Shown one piece after another: positions 1-12,680 of a DNA stretch of 46,173 bases. Numbering within the stretch: position 1 is the stretch's first letter; every line of letters begins with the position of its first letter. Source of the DNA: Liolophura sinensis. Lineage: Eukaryota > Mollusca > Polyplacophora > Chitonida > Chitonidae. The notes under the pieces were generated by a model. That model ran no database searches, was not told the origin of the DNA, and worked only from the letters and a program-made list of their open reading frames with translations. Position numbers and translations under genes: made by a program. Where the stretch lies: the NCBI RefSeq assembly GCF_032854445.1, contig NW_027018287.1:1-46173 (forward strand), written 5' to 3'.

Positions 1-54
1 GAATGGTGCAAACCGCGTTGCTCTCCGACCAATACTTTTGCCTTGTAGTGACAA
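1..54 (+). repeat. Partial monomer at the left edge
   Basis: These bases match the last 54 positions of the monomer (GAATGGTGCAAACC through GTGACAA), in the form with C at offset 512 and C at 537. There is one extra T in CCTTGTAG. The array therefore continues to the left of the window. Confidence 0.97.
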
Positions 55-602
55 TTGAATGATCATTTATGTCATAATCACGTGCCCAGCAACGGCTCTT
101 ACTCCATGGAAACCAGGGAAATTTGCAATTTTTCAACAGCTGCCGATGCCTGGCTCAATTCCGCATCTTTTGGCACCTTATTCATGTGGGTCTGTGGTCA
201 GTTGTACTTTTTACAGCAGACTGTATCAAGTACCTTGTGTTTTTCACGTACAAATGGTGTGGTTTTTCTACACGTAGATAAAGACATTGAGATTGTCTTG
301 CACTTAGAAGTAAGAGGCAATTGCTGGGTGAGTTAATGGGCTTAGCCCAAAGATTTGACGTCTTCTGGGCTACCGAAGGGCACATAACTTATAGTCAAAA
401 GTTGAATATAGTAATGACCAAGTCGCGATTGTACAGAGTACAGTGTAGCCGATTTCAATTAACAAAAAGACCAGGCAAAAATGCAAAAGTGGAAAAACTG
501 TTCCAGTGCTGCTGTAAGAGGCTAATCCGACGTATTTGTGACGAGAAATCGAATGGTGCAAACCGTGTTGCTCTCCGACCATACTTTTGGCTGTAGTGAC
601 AA

Positions 603-3600
603 TTGAATGATCATTTATGTCATAATCACGTGCCCAGCAACGGCTCTTACTCCATGGAAACCAGGGAAAATTTGCAATTTTTCAACAGCTGCCGATGCCT
701 GGCTCAATTCCTCATCTTTTGGCACCTTACTGAAGTGGGTCAGTGTTCAGTTTGTACTTTTTACAGCAGACTGTATCAAGTACCTTGTGGTTTTCACGTA
801 CAAATGGTGTGGTTTTTCTACACGTAGATAAAGACATTGAGATTGTCTTGCACTTAGAAGTAAGGCAATTGCTGGGTGAGTTAAATGGGCTTGGCCAAAG
901 ATTTGACGTCTTCTGGGCTACCGAAGGGCACATAACTTATTAGTCAAAAGTTGAATATAGTAATGACCAGTCGCGATTGTACAGAGTGCAGTGTAGCCGA
1001 TTTCAATCAACAAAAAGACCAGGCAAAAATGCAAAAGTGGAAAATCTGTTCCAGAGCTGCTGGTAAGAGGCTAATCCGACGTATTTTGTGACGACAAATC
1101 GAATGGTGCAAACCGTGTGCTCTCCGACCAATACTTTTGCCTGTAGTGACAATTGAATGATCATTTATGTCATAATCACGTGCCCAGCAACGGCTCTTAC
1201 TCCATGGAAACCAGGGAAATTTGCAATTTTTCAACAGCTGCCGATGCCTGGCTCAATTCCGCATCTTTTGGCACTCTATTTATGTGGGTCTGTGGTCAGT
1301 TTTACTTTTTTACAGCAGACTGTATCAAGTACCTTGTGTTTTTCACGTACAAATGGTGTGGTTTTTCTTCACGTAGATAAAGACATTGAGATTGTCTTGC
1401 ACTTAGAAGTAAGGCAATTGCTGGGTGAGTTAAATGGGCTTGGCCCAAAGATTTGACGTCTTCTGGGCTACGAAGGGCACATAACTATAGTCAAAAGTTG
1501 AATATAGTAATGACCAGTCGCGATTGTACAGAGTACAGTGTAGCCGATTTCAATTAACAAAAGACCAGGCAAAAATGCAAAAGTGGAAAAACTGTTCCAG
1601 TGCTGCTGGTAAGAGGCTAATCCGACGTATTTTGTGACGACAAATCGAATGGTGCAAACCCGCGTTGCTCTCCGACCAATACTTTTGCCTTGTAGTGACA
1701 ATTGAATGATCATTTATGTCATAATCACGTGCCCAGCAACGGCTCTTACTCCATGGAAACCAGGGAAATTTGCAATTTTTCAAACAGCTGCCGATGCCTG
1801 GCTCAATTCCGCATCTTTTGGCACCTTATTCATGTGGGTCTGTGGTCAGTTGTACTTTTTACAGCAGACTGTATCAAGTACCTTGTGTTTTTTCACGTAC
1901 AAATGGTGTGGTTTTCTACACGTAGATAAGACATTGAGATTGTCTTGCACTTAGAAGTAAGGCAATTGCTGGGTGAGTTAAATGGGCTTGGCCCAAAGAT
2001 TTGACGTATTCTGGGCTACCGAAGGGCACATAACTTATAGTCAAAAGTTGAATATAGTAATGACCAGTCGCGATTGTACAGAGTACAGTGTAGCCGATTT
2101 CAATTAACAAAAAGACCAGGCAAAATGCAAAGTGGAAAAAACTGTTCCATTGCTGCTGGTAAGAGGCTAATCCGACGTATTTTGTGACGAGAAATCGAAT
2201 GGTGCAACCGTGTTGCTCTCCGACCAATACTTTTGGCTGTAGTGACAATTGAATGATCATTTATGTCATAATCACGTGCCCAGCAACGGCTCTTACTCCA
2301 TGGAAACCAGGGAAATTTGCAATTTTTCAACAGCTGCCGATGCCTGGCTCAATTCCGCATCTTTTGGCACCTTATTCATGTGGGTCTGTGGTCAGATGTA
2401 CTTTTTACAGCAGACTGTATCAAGTACCTTGTGTTTTTCACGTACAAATGGTGTGGTTTTTCTACACGTAGATAAAGACATTGAGATTGTCTTGCACTTA
2501 GAAGTAAGGCAATTGCTGGGTGAGTTAAATGGGCTTAGCCAAAGATTTGACGTCTTCTGGGCTACCGAAGGGCACATAACTTATAGTCAAAAGTTGAATA
2601 TAGTAATGACCAGTCGCGATTGTACAGAGTGCAGTGTAGCCGATTTCAATTAACAAAAAGACCAGGCAAAATGCAAAAGTGGAAAAACTGTTCCAGTGCT
2701 GCTGTAAGAGGGCTAATCCGACGTATTTGTGACGACAAATCGAATGGTGCAAACCGCGTTGCTCTCCGACAATACTTTTGCCTGTAGTGACAATTGAATG
2801 ATCATTTATGTCATAATCACGTGCCAGCACAACGGCTCTTACTCCATGGGAAACCAGGGAAATTTGCAATTTTTCAACAGCTGCCGATGCCTGGCTCAAT
2901 TCCGCATCTTTTGGCACCTTATTCATGTGGGTCTGTGGTCAGTTGTACTTTTTACAAGCAGACTGTATCAAGTACCTTGTGTTTTTCACGTACAAATGGT
3001 GTGGTTTTTCTACACGTAGATAAAGACATTGAGATTGTCTTGCACTTAGAAGTAAGGCAATTGCTGGGTGAGTTAAATGGGCTTAGCCCAAAGATTTGAC
3101 GTCTTCTGGGCTACCGAAGGGCACATAACTTATAGTCCAAAAGTTGAAAATTAGTAATGACCAGTCGCGATTGTACAGAGTACAGTGTAGCCGATTTCAA
3201 TTAACAAAAAGACCAGGCAAAAATGCAAAAGTGGAAAAACTGTTCCAGTGCTGCTGGTAAGAGGCTAATCCGACGTATTTTGTGACGACAAATCGAATGG
3301 TGCAAACCGCGTTGCTCTCCGACCAATACTTTGGCTGTAGTGACAATTGAATGATCATTTATGTCATAATCACGTGCCCAGCAACGGCTCTTACTCCATG
3401 GAAACCAGGGAAATTTGCAATTTTTCAACAGCTGCCGATGCCTGGCTCAATTCCGCATCTTTTGGCACCTTATTCATGTGGGTCTGTGGTCAGTTGTACT
3501 TTTTACAGCAGACTGTATCAAGTACCTTGTGTTTTTCACGTACAAATGGTGTGGTTTTTCTACACGTAGATAAAGACATTGAGATTGTCTTGCACTTAGA

Positions 3601-3800
3601 AGTAAGGCAATTGCTGGGTGAGTTAAATAGGCTTAGCCCAAAGATTTGACGTCTTCTGGGCTACCGATGGGCACATAACTTATAGTCAAAAGTTGAATAT
3701 AGTAATGACCAGTCGCGATTGTACAGAGTACAGTGTAGCCGATTTCAATTAACAAAAAGACCAGGCAAAAATGCAAAAGTGGAAAAACTGTTCCAGTGCT
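603..3800 (+). repeat. Higher-order repeat, copy 1 of a nine-monomer period
   Basis: Monomers starting at 603, 1153, 1702, 2249, 2794 and 3347 share private variants with those starting 4940-4946 bases later. Examples are TTCAATCAAC and CCAGAGCTGC in the first; GCACTCTATTTATG and TTTTTCTTCACG in the second; GGTCAGATG in the fourth; GAA(A)ATTAGTAATG in the fifth; TTAAATAGGC and CTACCGATGGG in the sixth. The right boundary lies between about 3671 and 3865, because the sixth monomers have different tails. The left boundary could reach 55, where monomer 1 and the one at 4994 are alike but carry no shared private mark. This copy holds many one-base indels that copy 2 lacks. Confidence 0.9.
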
Positions 3801-4996
3801 GCTGGTAAGAGGCTAATCCGACGTATTTTGTGACGACAAATCGAATGGTGCAAACCGTGTTGCTCTCCGACCAATACTTTTGGCTGTAGTGAGAATTGAA
3901 TGATCATTTATGTCATAATCACGTGCCCAGCAACGGCTCTTACTCCATGGAAACCAGGGAAATTTGCAATTTTTCAACAGCTGCCGATGCCTGGCTCAAT
4001 TCCTCATCTTTTGGCACCTTACTGAAGTGGGTCAGTGTTCAGTTGTACTTTTTACAGCAGACTGTATCAAGTACCTTGTGGTTTTCACGTACAAATGGTG
4101 TGGTTTTTCTACACGTAGATAAAGACATTGAGATTGTCTTGCACTTAGAAGTAAGGCAATTGCTGGGTGAGTTAAATGGGCTTAGCCCAAAGATTTGACG
4201 TCTTCTGGGCTACCGAAGGGCACATAACTTATAGTCAAAAGTTGAATATAGTAATGACCAGTCGCGATTGTACAGAGTACAGTGTAGCCGATTTCAATTA
4301 ACAAAAAGACCAGGCAAAAATGCAAAAGTGGAAAAACTGTTCCAGTGCTGCTGGTAAGAGGCTAATCCGACGTATTTTGTGACGACAAATCGAATGGTGC
4401 AAACCGCGTTGCTCTCCGACCAATACTTTTGCCTGTAGTGACAATTGAATGATCATTTATGTCATAATCACGTGCCCAGCAACGGCTCTTGCTCCATGGA
4501 AACCAGGGAAATTTGCAATTTTTCAACAGCTGCCGATGCCTGGCTCAATTCCGCATCTTTTGGCACCTTATTCATGTGGGTCTGTGGTCAGTTGTACTTT
4601 TTACAGCAGACTGTATCAAGTACCTTGTGTTTTTCACGTACAAATGGTGTGGTTTTTCTACACGTAGATAAAGACATTGAGATTGTCTTGCACTTAGAAG
4701 TAAGGCAATTGCTGGGTGAGTTAAATGGGCTTAGCCCAAAGATTTGACGTCTTCTGGGCTACCGAAGGGCACATAACTTATAGTCAAAAGTTGAATATAG
4801 TAATGACCAGTCGCGATTGTACAGAGTGCAGTGTAGCCGATTTCAATTAACAAAAAGACCTGGCAAAAATGCAAAAGTGGAAAAACTGTTCCAGTGCTGC
4901 TGGTAAGAGGCTAATCCGACGTATTTTGTGACGAGAAATCCAATGGTGCAAACCGTGTTGCTCTCCGACCAATACTTTTGGCTGTAGTGACAATTG

Positions 4997-5006
4997 AATG
5001 ATCATT
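4997..5006. other. Perfect 10-bp palindrome AATGATCATT (reference monomer)
   Basis: AATGATCATT, at monomer offsets 4-13, is a perfect palindrome with a BclI site at its centre, next to CAATTG. It recurs in almost every monomer; the one at 17622 has GAATTATCATT instead. No function can be assigned. Confidence 0.8.
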
Positions 5007-5017
5007 TATGTCATAAT

Positions 5018-5023
5018 CACGTG
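5018..5023. other. CACGTG palindrome (reference monomer)
   Basis: CACGTG at offsets 25-30 is identical to the E-box/G-box core bound by bHLH and bZIP factors. Four more ACGT cores lie in the same monomer at offsets 192, 218, 303 and 475. The match is seen; binding is only possible in principle. Confidence 0.4.
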
Positions 5024-5274
5024 CCCAGCAACGGCTCTTACTCCATGGAAACCAGGGAAATTTGCAATTTTTCAACAGCTGCCGATGCCTGGCTCAATTC
5101 CGCATCTTTTGGCACCTTATTCATGTGGGTCTGTGGTCAGTTGTACTTTTTACAGCAGACTGTATCAAGTACCTTGTGTTTTTCACGTACAAATGGTGTG
5201 GTTTTTCTACACGTAGATAAAGACATTGAGATTGTCTTGCACTTAGAAGTAAGGCAATTGCTGGGTGAGTTAAA

Positions 5275-5287
5275 TGGGCTTAGCCCA
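5275..5287. other. Short inverted repeat TGGGCT-T-AGCCCA (reference monomer)
   Basis: Offsets 282-294 form a perfect dyad with 6-base arms. The G variant at offset 289 (TGGGCTTGGCCCA) shortens the arms to 5 bases. A further direct TGGGCT follows at offsets 311-316. Confidence 0.7.
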
Positions 5288-5400
5288 AAGATTTGACGTC
5301 TTCTGGGCTACCGAAGGGCACATAATTTATAGTCAAAAGTTGAATGTAGTAATGACCAGTCGCGATTGTACAGAGTACAGTGTAGCCGATTTCAATTAAC

Positions 5401-5434
5401 AAAAAGACCAGGCAAAAATGCAAAAGTGGAAAAA
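5401..5434 (+). other. Phased A-tract cluster (reference monomer)
   Basis: Four runs of 4-5 A lie at 5401-5405, 5414-5418, 5422-5425 and 5430-5434. Their centres span 29 bases in three steps, a mean of 9.7, close to one helical turn. Such phasing is known to bend DNA, and curved DNA is common in satellites. Monomers with T at offset 441 shorten the last run by one. The curvature here is inferred. Confidence 0.55.
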
Positions 5435-5542
5435 CTGTTCCAGTGCTGCTGGTAAGAGGCTAATCCGACGTATTTTGTGACGAGAAATCGAATGGTGCAA
5501 ACCGTGTTGCTCTCCGACCAATACTTTTGGCTGTAGTGACAA

Positions 5543-8500
5543 TTGAATGATCATTTATGTCATAATCACGTGCCCAGCAACGGCTCTTACTCCATGGAAA
5601 CCAGGGAAATTTTGCAATTTTTCAACAGCTGCCGATGCCTGGCTCAATTCCTCATCTTTTGGCACCTTACTGAAGTGGGTCAGTGTTCAGTTGTACTTTT
5701 TACAGCAGACTGTATCAAGTACCTTGTGGTTTTCACGTACAAATGGTGTGGTTTTTCTACACGTAGATAAAGACATTGAGATTGTCTTGCACTTAGAAGT
5801 AAGGCAATTGCTGGGTGAGTTAAATGGGCTTGGCCCAAAGATTTGACGTCTTCTGGGCTACCGAAGGGCACATAACTTATAGTCAAAAGTTGAATATAGT
5901 AATGACCAGTCGCGATTGTACAGAGTGCAGTGTAGCCGATTTCAATCAACAAAAAGACCAGGCAAAAATGCAAAAGTGGAAAATCTGTTCCAGAGCTGCT
6001 GGTAAGAGGCTAATCCGACGTATTTTGTGACGACAAATCGAATGGTGCAAACCGTGTTGCTCTCCGACCAATACTTTTGCCTGTAGTGACAATTGAATGA
6101 TCATTTATGTCATAATCACGTGCCCAGCAACGGCTCTTACTCCATGGAAACCAGGGAAATTTGCAATTTTTCAACAGCTGCCGATGCCTGGCTCAATTCC
6201 GCATCTTTTGGCACTCTATTTATGTGGGTCTGTGGTCAGTTTTACTTTTTACAGCAGACTGTATCAAGTACCTTGTGTTTTTCACGTACAAATGGTGTGG
6301 TTTTTCTTCACGTAGATAAAGACATTGAGATTGTCTTGCACTTAGAAGTAAGGCAATTGCTGGGTGAGTTAAATGGGCTTGGCCCAAAGATTTGACGTCT
6401 TCTGGGCTACCGAAGGGCACATAACTTATAGTCAAAAGTTGAATATAGTAATGACCAGTCGCGATTGTACAGAGTACAGTGTAGCCGATTTCAATTAACA
6501 AAAAGACCAGGCAAAAATGCAAAAGTGGAAAAACTGTTCCAGTGCTGCTGGTAAGAGGCTAATCCGACGTATTTTGTGACGACAAATCGAATGGTGCAAA
6601 CCGCGTTGCTCTCCGACCAATACTTTTGCCTGTAGTGACAATTGAATGATCATTTATGTCATAATCACGTGCCCAGCAACGGCTCTTACTCCATGGAAAC
6701 CAGGGAAATTTGCAATTTTTCAACAGCTGCCGATGCCTGGCTCAATTCCGCATCTTTTGGCACCTTATTCATGTGGGTCTGTGGTCAGTTGTACTTTTTA
6801 CAGCAGACTGTATCAAGTACCTTGTGTTTTTCACGTACAAATGGTGTGGTTTTTCTACACGTAGATAAAGACATTGAGATTGTCTTGCACTTAGAAGTAA
6901 GGCAATTGCTGGGTGAGTTAAATGGGCTTGGCCCAAAGATTTGACGTCTTCTGGGCTACCGAAGGGCACATAACTTATAGTCAAAAGTTGAATATAGTAA
7001 TGACCAGTCGCGATTGTACAGAGTACAGTGTAGCCGATTTCAATTAACAAAAAGACCAGGCAAAAATGCAAAAGTGGAAAAACTGTTCCAGTGCTGCTGG
7101 TAAGAGGCTAATCCGACGTATTTTGTGACGAGAAATCGAATGGTGCAAACCGTGTTGCTCTCCGACCAATACTTTTGGCTGTAGTGACAATTGAATGATC
7201 ATTTATGTCATAATCACGTGCCCAGCAACGGCTCTTACTCCATGGAAACCAGGGAAATTTGCAATTTTTCAACAGCTGCCGATGCCTGGCTCAATTCCGC
7301 ATCTTTTGGCACCTTATTCATGTGGGTCTGTGGTCAGATGTACTTTTTACAGCAGACTGTATCAAGTACCTTGTGTTTTTCACGTACAAATGGTGTGGTT
7401 TTTCTACACGTAGATAAAGACATTGAGATTGTCTTGCACTTAGAAGTAAGGCAATTGCTGGGTGAGTTAAATGGGCTTAGCCCAAAGATTTGACGTCTTC
7501 TGGGCTACCGAAGGGCACATAACTTATAGTCAAAAGTTGAATATAGTAATGACCAGTCGCGATTGTACAGAGTGCAGTGTAGCCGATTTCAATTAACAAA
7601 AAGACCAGGCAAAAATGCAAAAGTGGAAAAACTGTTCCAGTGCTGCTGGTAAGAGGCTAATCCGACGTATTTTGTGACGACAAATCGAATGGTGCAAACC
7701 GCGTTGCTCTCCGACCAATACTTTTGCCTGTAGTGACAATTGAATGATCATTTATGTCATAATCACGTGCCCAGCAACGGCTCTTACTCCATGGAAACCA
7801 GGGAAATTTGCAATTTTTCAACAGCTGCCGATGCCTGGCTCAATTCCGCATCTTTTGGCACCTTATTCATGTGGGTCTGTGGTCAGTTGTACTTTTTACA
7901 GCAGACTGTATCAAGTACCTTGTGTTTTTCACGTACAAATGGTGTGGTTTTTCTACACGTAGATAAAGACATTGAGATTGTCTTGCACTTAGAAGTAAGG
8001 CAATTGCTGGGTGAGTTAAATGGGCTTAGCCCAAAGATTTGACGTCTTCTGGGCTACCGAAGGGCACATAACTTATAGTCAAAAGTTGAAATTAGTAATG
8101 ACCAGTCGCGATTGTACAGAGTACAGTGTAGCCGATTTCAATTAACAAAAAGACCAGGCAAAAATGCAAAAGTGGAAAAACTGTTCCAGTGCTGCTGGTA
8201 AGAGGCTAATCCGACGTATTTTGTGACGACAAATCGAATGGTGCAAACCGCGTTGCTCTCCGACCAATACTTTTGGCTGTAGTGACAATTGAATGATCAT
8301 TTATGTCATAATCACGTGCCCAGCAACGGCTCTTACTCCATGGAAACCAGGGAAATTTGCAATTTTTCAACAGCTGCCGATGCCTGGCTCAATTCCGCAT
8401 CTTTTGGCACCTTATTCATGTGGGTCTGTGGTCAGTTGTACTTTTTACAGCAGACTGTATCAAGTACCTTGTGTTTTTCACGTACAAATGGTGTGGTTTT

Positions 8501-8740
8501 TCTACACGTAGATAAAGACATTGAGATTGTCTTGCACTTAGAAGTAAGGCAATTGCTGGGTGAGTTAAATAGGCTTAGCCCAAAGATTTGACGTCTTCTG
8601 GGCTACCGATGGGCACATAACTTATAGTCAAAAGTTGAATATAGTAATGACCAGTCGCGATTGTACAGAGTACAGTGTAGCCGATTTCAATTAACAAAAA
8701 GACGAAGCAAAAATGCAAAAGTGGAAAAACTGTTCCAGGC
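5543..8740 (+). repeat. Higher-order repeat, copy 2 of a nine-monomer period
   Basis: This is the clean partner of the copy at 603. The same ordered private variants occur at 5941-6000, 6211-6230 and 6301, 7335-7340, 8086-8097, 8561-8580 and 8602-8612. Spacing inside this copy is almost exactly 549. The tail of the last monomer diverges: GACGAAGCAAAAATG at about 8701, a missing pair in CCAGGCTGCTGG, then C at offsets 512 and 537. This marks the end of the duplicated block. Confidence 0.9.
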
Positions 8741-11700
8741 TGCTGGTAAGAGGCTAATCCGACGTATTTTGTGACGACAAATCGAATGGTGCAAACCGCG
8801 TTGCTCTCCGACCAATACTTTTGCCTGTAGTGACAATTGAATGATCATTTATGTCATAATCACGTGCCCAGCAACGGCTCTTACTCCATGGAAACCAGGG
8901 AAATTGCAATTTTTCAACAGCTGCCGATGCCTGGCTCAATTCCTCATCTTTTGGCACCTTACTGAAGTGGGTCAGTGTTCAGTTGTACTTTTTACAGCAG
9001 ACTGTATCAAGTACCTTGTGGTTTTCACGTACAAATGGTGTGGTTTTTCTACACGTAGATAAAGACATTGAGATTGTCTTGCACTTAGAAGTAAGGCAAT
9101 TGCTGGGTGAGTTAAATGGGCTTGGCCTAAAGATGTTGACGTCTTCTGGGCTACCGAAGGGCACATAACTTATAGTCAAAAGTTGAATATAGTAATGACC
9201 AGTCGCGATTGTACAGAGTGCAGTGTAGCCGATTTCAATTAACAAAAAGACCAGACAAAAATGCAAAAGTGGAAAAACTGTTCCAGTGCTGCTGGTAAGA
9301 GGCTAATCCGACGTATTTTGTGACGACAAATCGAATGGTGCAAACCGCGTTGCTCTCCGACCAATACTTTTGCCTGTAGTGACAATTGAATGATCATTTA
9401 TGTCATAATCACGTGCCCAGCAACGGCTCTTACTCCATGGAAACCAGGGAAATTTGCAATTTTTCAACAGCTGCCGATGCCTGGCTCAATTCCGCATCTT
9501 TTGGCACCTTATTCATGTGGGTCTGTGGTCAGTTGTACTTTTTACAGCAGACTGTATCAAGTACCTTGTGGTTTTCACGTACAAATGGTGTGGTTTTTCT
9601 ACACGTAGATAAAGACATTGAGATTGTCTTGCACTTAGAAGTAAGGCAATTGCTGGGTGAGTTAAATGGGCTTAGCCCAAAGATTTGACGTCTTCTGGGC
9701 TACCGAAGGGCACATAACTTATAGTCAAAAGTTGAATATAGTAATGACCAGTCGCGATTGTACAGAGTACAGTGTAGCCGATTTCAATTAACAAAAAGAC
9801 CAGGCAAAAATGCAAAAGTGGAAAAAACTGTTCCAGTGCTGCTGGTAAGAGGCTAATCCGACGTATTTTGTGACGACAAATCGAATGGTGCAAACCGTGT
9901 TGCTCTCCGACCAATACTTTTGGCTGTAGTGACAATTGAATGATCATTTATGTCATAATCACGTGCCCAGCAACGGCTCTTACTCCATGGAAACCAGGGA
10001 AATTTGCAATTTTTCAACAGCTGCCGATGCCTGGCTCAATTCCTCATCTTTTGGCACCTTACTGAAGTGGGGTCAGTGTTCAGTTGTACTTTTTACAGCA
10101 GACTGTATCAAGTACCTTGTGGTTTTCACGTACAAATGGTGTGGTTTTTCTACACGTAGATAAAGACATTGAGATTGTCTTGCACTTAGAAGTAAGGCAA
10201 TTGCTGGGTGAGTTAAATGGGCTTAGCCCAAAGATTTGACGTCTTCTGGGCTACCGAAGGGCACATAACTTATAGTCAAAAGTTGAATATAGTAATGACC
10301 AGTCGCGATTGTACAGAGTACAGTGTAGCCGATTTCAATTAACAAAAAGACAGGCAAAAATGCAAAAGTGGAAAAAACTGTTCAGTGCTGCTGGTAAGAG
10401 GCTAATCCGACGTAATTTTGTGACGACAAATCGAATGGTGCAAACCGTGTTGCTCTCCGACCAATACTTTTGGCTGTAGTGACAATTGAATGATCATTTA
10501 TGTCATAATCACGTGCCCAGCAACGGCTCTTACTTCATGGAAACCAGGGAAATTTGCAATTTTTCAACAGCTGCCGATGCCTGGCTCAATTCCTCATCTT
10601 TTGGCACCTTACTGAAGTGGGTCAGTGTTCAGTTGTACTTTTTACAGCAGACTGTATCAAGTACCTTGTGGTTTTCACGTACAAATGGTGTGGTTTTTCT
10701 ACACGTAGATAAAGACATTGAGATTGTCTTGCACTTAGAAGTAAGGCAATTGCTGGGTGAGTAAAATGGGCTTAGCCCAAAGATTTGACGTCTTCTGGGC
10801 TACCGAAGGGCACATAACTTATAGTCAAAAGTTGAATATAGTAATGACCAGTCGCGATTGTACAGAGTGCAGTGTAGCCGATTTCAATTAACAAAAAGAC
10901 CAGGCAAAAATGCAAAAGTGAAAATCTGTTCCAGTGCTGCTGGTAAGAGGCTAATCCGACGTATTTTGTGACGACAAATCGAATGGTGCAAACCGCGTTG
11001 CTCTCCGACCAATACTTTTGCCTGTAGTGACAATTGAATGATCATTTATGTCATAATCACGTGCCCAGCAACGGCTCTTACTCCATGGAAACCAGGGAAA
11101 TTTGCAATTTTTCAACAGCTGCCGATGCCTGGCTCAATTCCGCATCTTTTGGCACCTTACTGAAGTGGGTCAGTGTTCAGTTGTACTTTTTACAGCAGAC
11201 TGTATCAAGTACCTTGTGGTTTTCACGTACAAATGGTGTGGTTTTTCTACACGTAGATAAAGACATTGAGATTGTCTTGCACTTAGAAGTAAGGCAATTG
11301 CTGGGTGAGTTAAATGGGCTTAGCCCAAAGATTTGACGTCTTCTGGGCTACCGAAGGGCACATAACTTATAGTCAAAAGTTGAATATAGTAATGACCAGT
11401 CGCGATTGTACAGAGTGCAGTGTAGCCGATTTCAATTAACAAAAAGACCAGGCAAAAATGCAAAAGTGGAAAAACTGTTCCAGTGCTGCTGGTAAGAGGC
11501 TAATCCGACGTATTTTGTGACGACAAATCGAATGGTGCAAACCGCGTTGCTCTCCGACCAATACTTTTGCCTGTAGTGACAATTGAATGATCATTTATGT
11601 CATAATCACGTGCCCAGCAACGGCTCTTACTCCATGGAAACCAGGGAAATTTGCAATTTTTCAACAGCTGCCGATGCCTGGCTCAATTCCGCATCTTTTG

Positions 11701-12680
11701 GCACCTTATTCATGTGGGTCTGTGGTCAGTTGTACTTTTTACAGCAGACTGTATCAAGTACCTTGTGGTTTTCACGTACAAATGGTGTGGTTTTTCTACA
11801 CGTAGATAAAGACATTGAGATTGTCTTGCACTTAGAAGTAAGGCAATTGCTGGGTGAGTTAAATGGGCTTGGCCCAAAGATTTGACGTCTTCTGGGCTAC
11901 CGAAGGGCACATAACTTATAGTCAAAAGTTGAATATAGTAATGACCAGTCGCGATTGTACAGAGTACAGTGTAGCCGATTTCAATTAACAAAAAGACCAG
12001 GCAAAAATGCAAAAGTGGAAAAACTGTTCCAGTGCTGCTGGTAAGAGGCTAATCCGACGTATTTTGTGACGACAAATCGAATGGTGCAAACCGTGTTGCT
12101 CTCCGACCAATACTTTTGGCTGTAGTGACAATTGAATGATCATTTATGTCATAATCACGTGCCCAGCAACGGCTCTTACTTCATGGAAACCAGGGAAATT
12201 TGCAATTTTTCAACAGCTGCCGATGCCTGGCTCAATTCCTCATCTTTTGGCACCTTACTGAAGTGGGTCAGTGTTCAGTTGTACTTTTTACAGCAGACTG
12301 TATCAAGTACCTTGTGGTTTTCACGTACAAATGGTGTGGTTTTTCTACACGTAGATAAAGACATTGAGATTGTCTTGCACTTAGAAGTAAGGCAATTGCT
12401 GGGTGAGTTAAATGGGCTTGGCCCAAAGATTTGACGTCTTCTGGGCTACCGAAGGGCACATAACTTATAGTCAAAAGTTGAATATAGTAATGACCAGTCG
12501 CGATTGTACAGAGTGCAGTGTAGCCGATTTCAATTAACAAAAAGACCAGGCAAAAATGCAAAAGTGGAAAAACTGTTCCAGTGCTGCTGGTAAGAGGCTA
12601 ATCCGACGTATTTTGTGACGACAAATCGAATGGTGCAAACCGCGTTGCTCTCCGACCAATACTTTTGCCTGTAGTGACAA

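Larger units (their letters stand above)
55..8836 (+). repeat. Zone 1: A-rich monomers 1-16
   Basis: Haplotype A has G at offset 109, TTCATG at 126-131, TCTGTGG at 138-144, T at 186 and usually A at 384, T at 512 and G at 537. Haplotype B has T at 109, CTGAAG, TCAGTGT, G at 186 and usually G at 384, C at 512 and C at 537. Monomer starts and classes: 55 A, 603 B, 1153 A, 1702 A, 2249 A, 2794 A, 3347 A, 3896 B, 4445 A, 4994 A, 5543 B, 6093 A, 6642 A, 7191 A, 7740 A, 8289 A. Thirteen of 16 are A. Monomers 603-3346 are matched one for one by 5543-8288, a nine-monomer higher-order unit. Monomers before 3347 carry many one-base indels; later ones in this zone carry few. Confidence 0.93.

Noticed and set aside
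55-357. A 100-residue forward open frame repeated in most monomers, and a 72-residue ATG-started frame overlapping it
   Set aside because: The frames overlap each other, the longer needs a TTG start, indels break many copies, and haplotype differences are mainly replacements. No protein family was recognised.
1680-1700. CCCGCG near 1660 as a novel motif
   Set aside because: It arises from one extra C in an indel-rich region and is probably a sequencing error.
4994-5542. CENP-B box, as in mammalian alpha satellite
   Set aside because: No match to TTCG-4-A-2-CGGG on either strand of the consensus. This does not exclude a centromeric role, since many eukaryotes lack the box.
4994-5542. Internal trimer, since 549 is 3 x 183 and close to three nucleosomal lengths
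   Set aside because: The three thirds of the monomer show no similarity by eye; only short words such as AATGGTG recur.
6769-7071. Hydrophobic antisense frame of 97-100 residues
   Set aside because: It starts at TTG and depends on a single G/A site (offset 289) that introduces a stop in many monomers. Overlap with other frames and repetition explain it.
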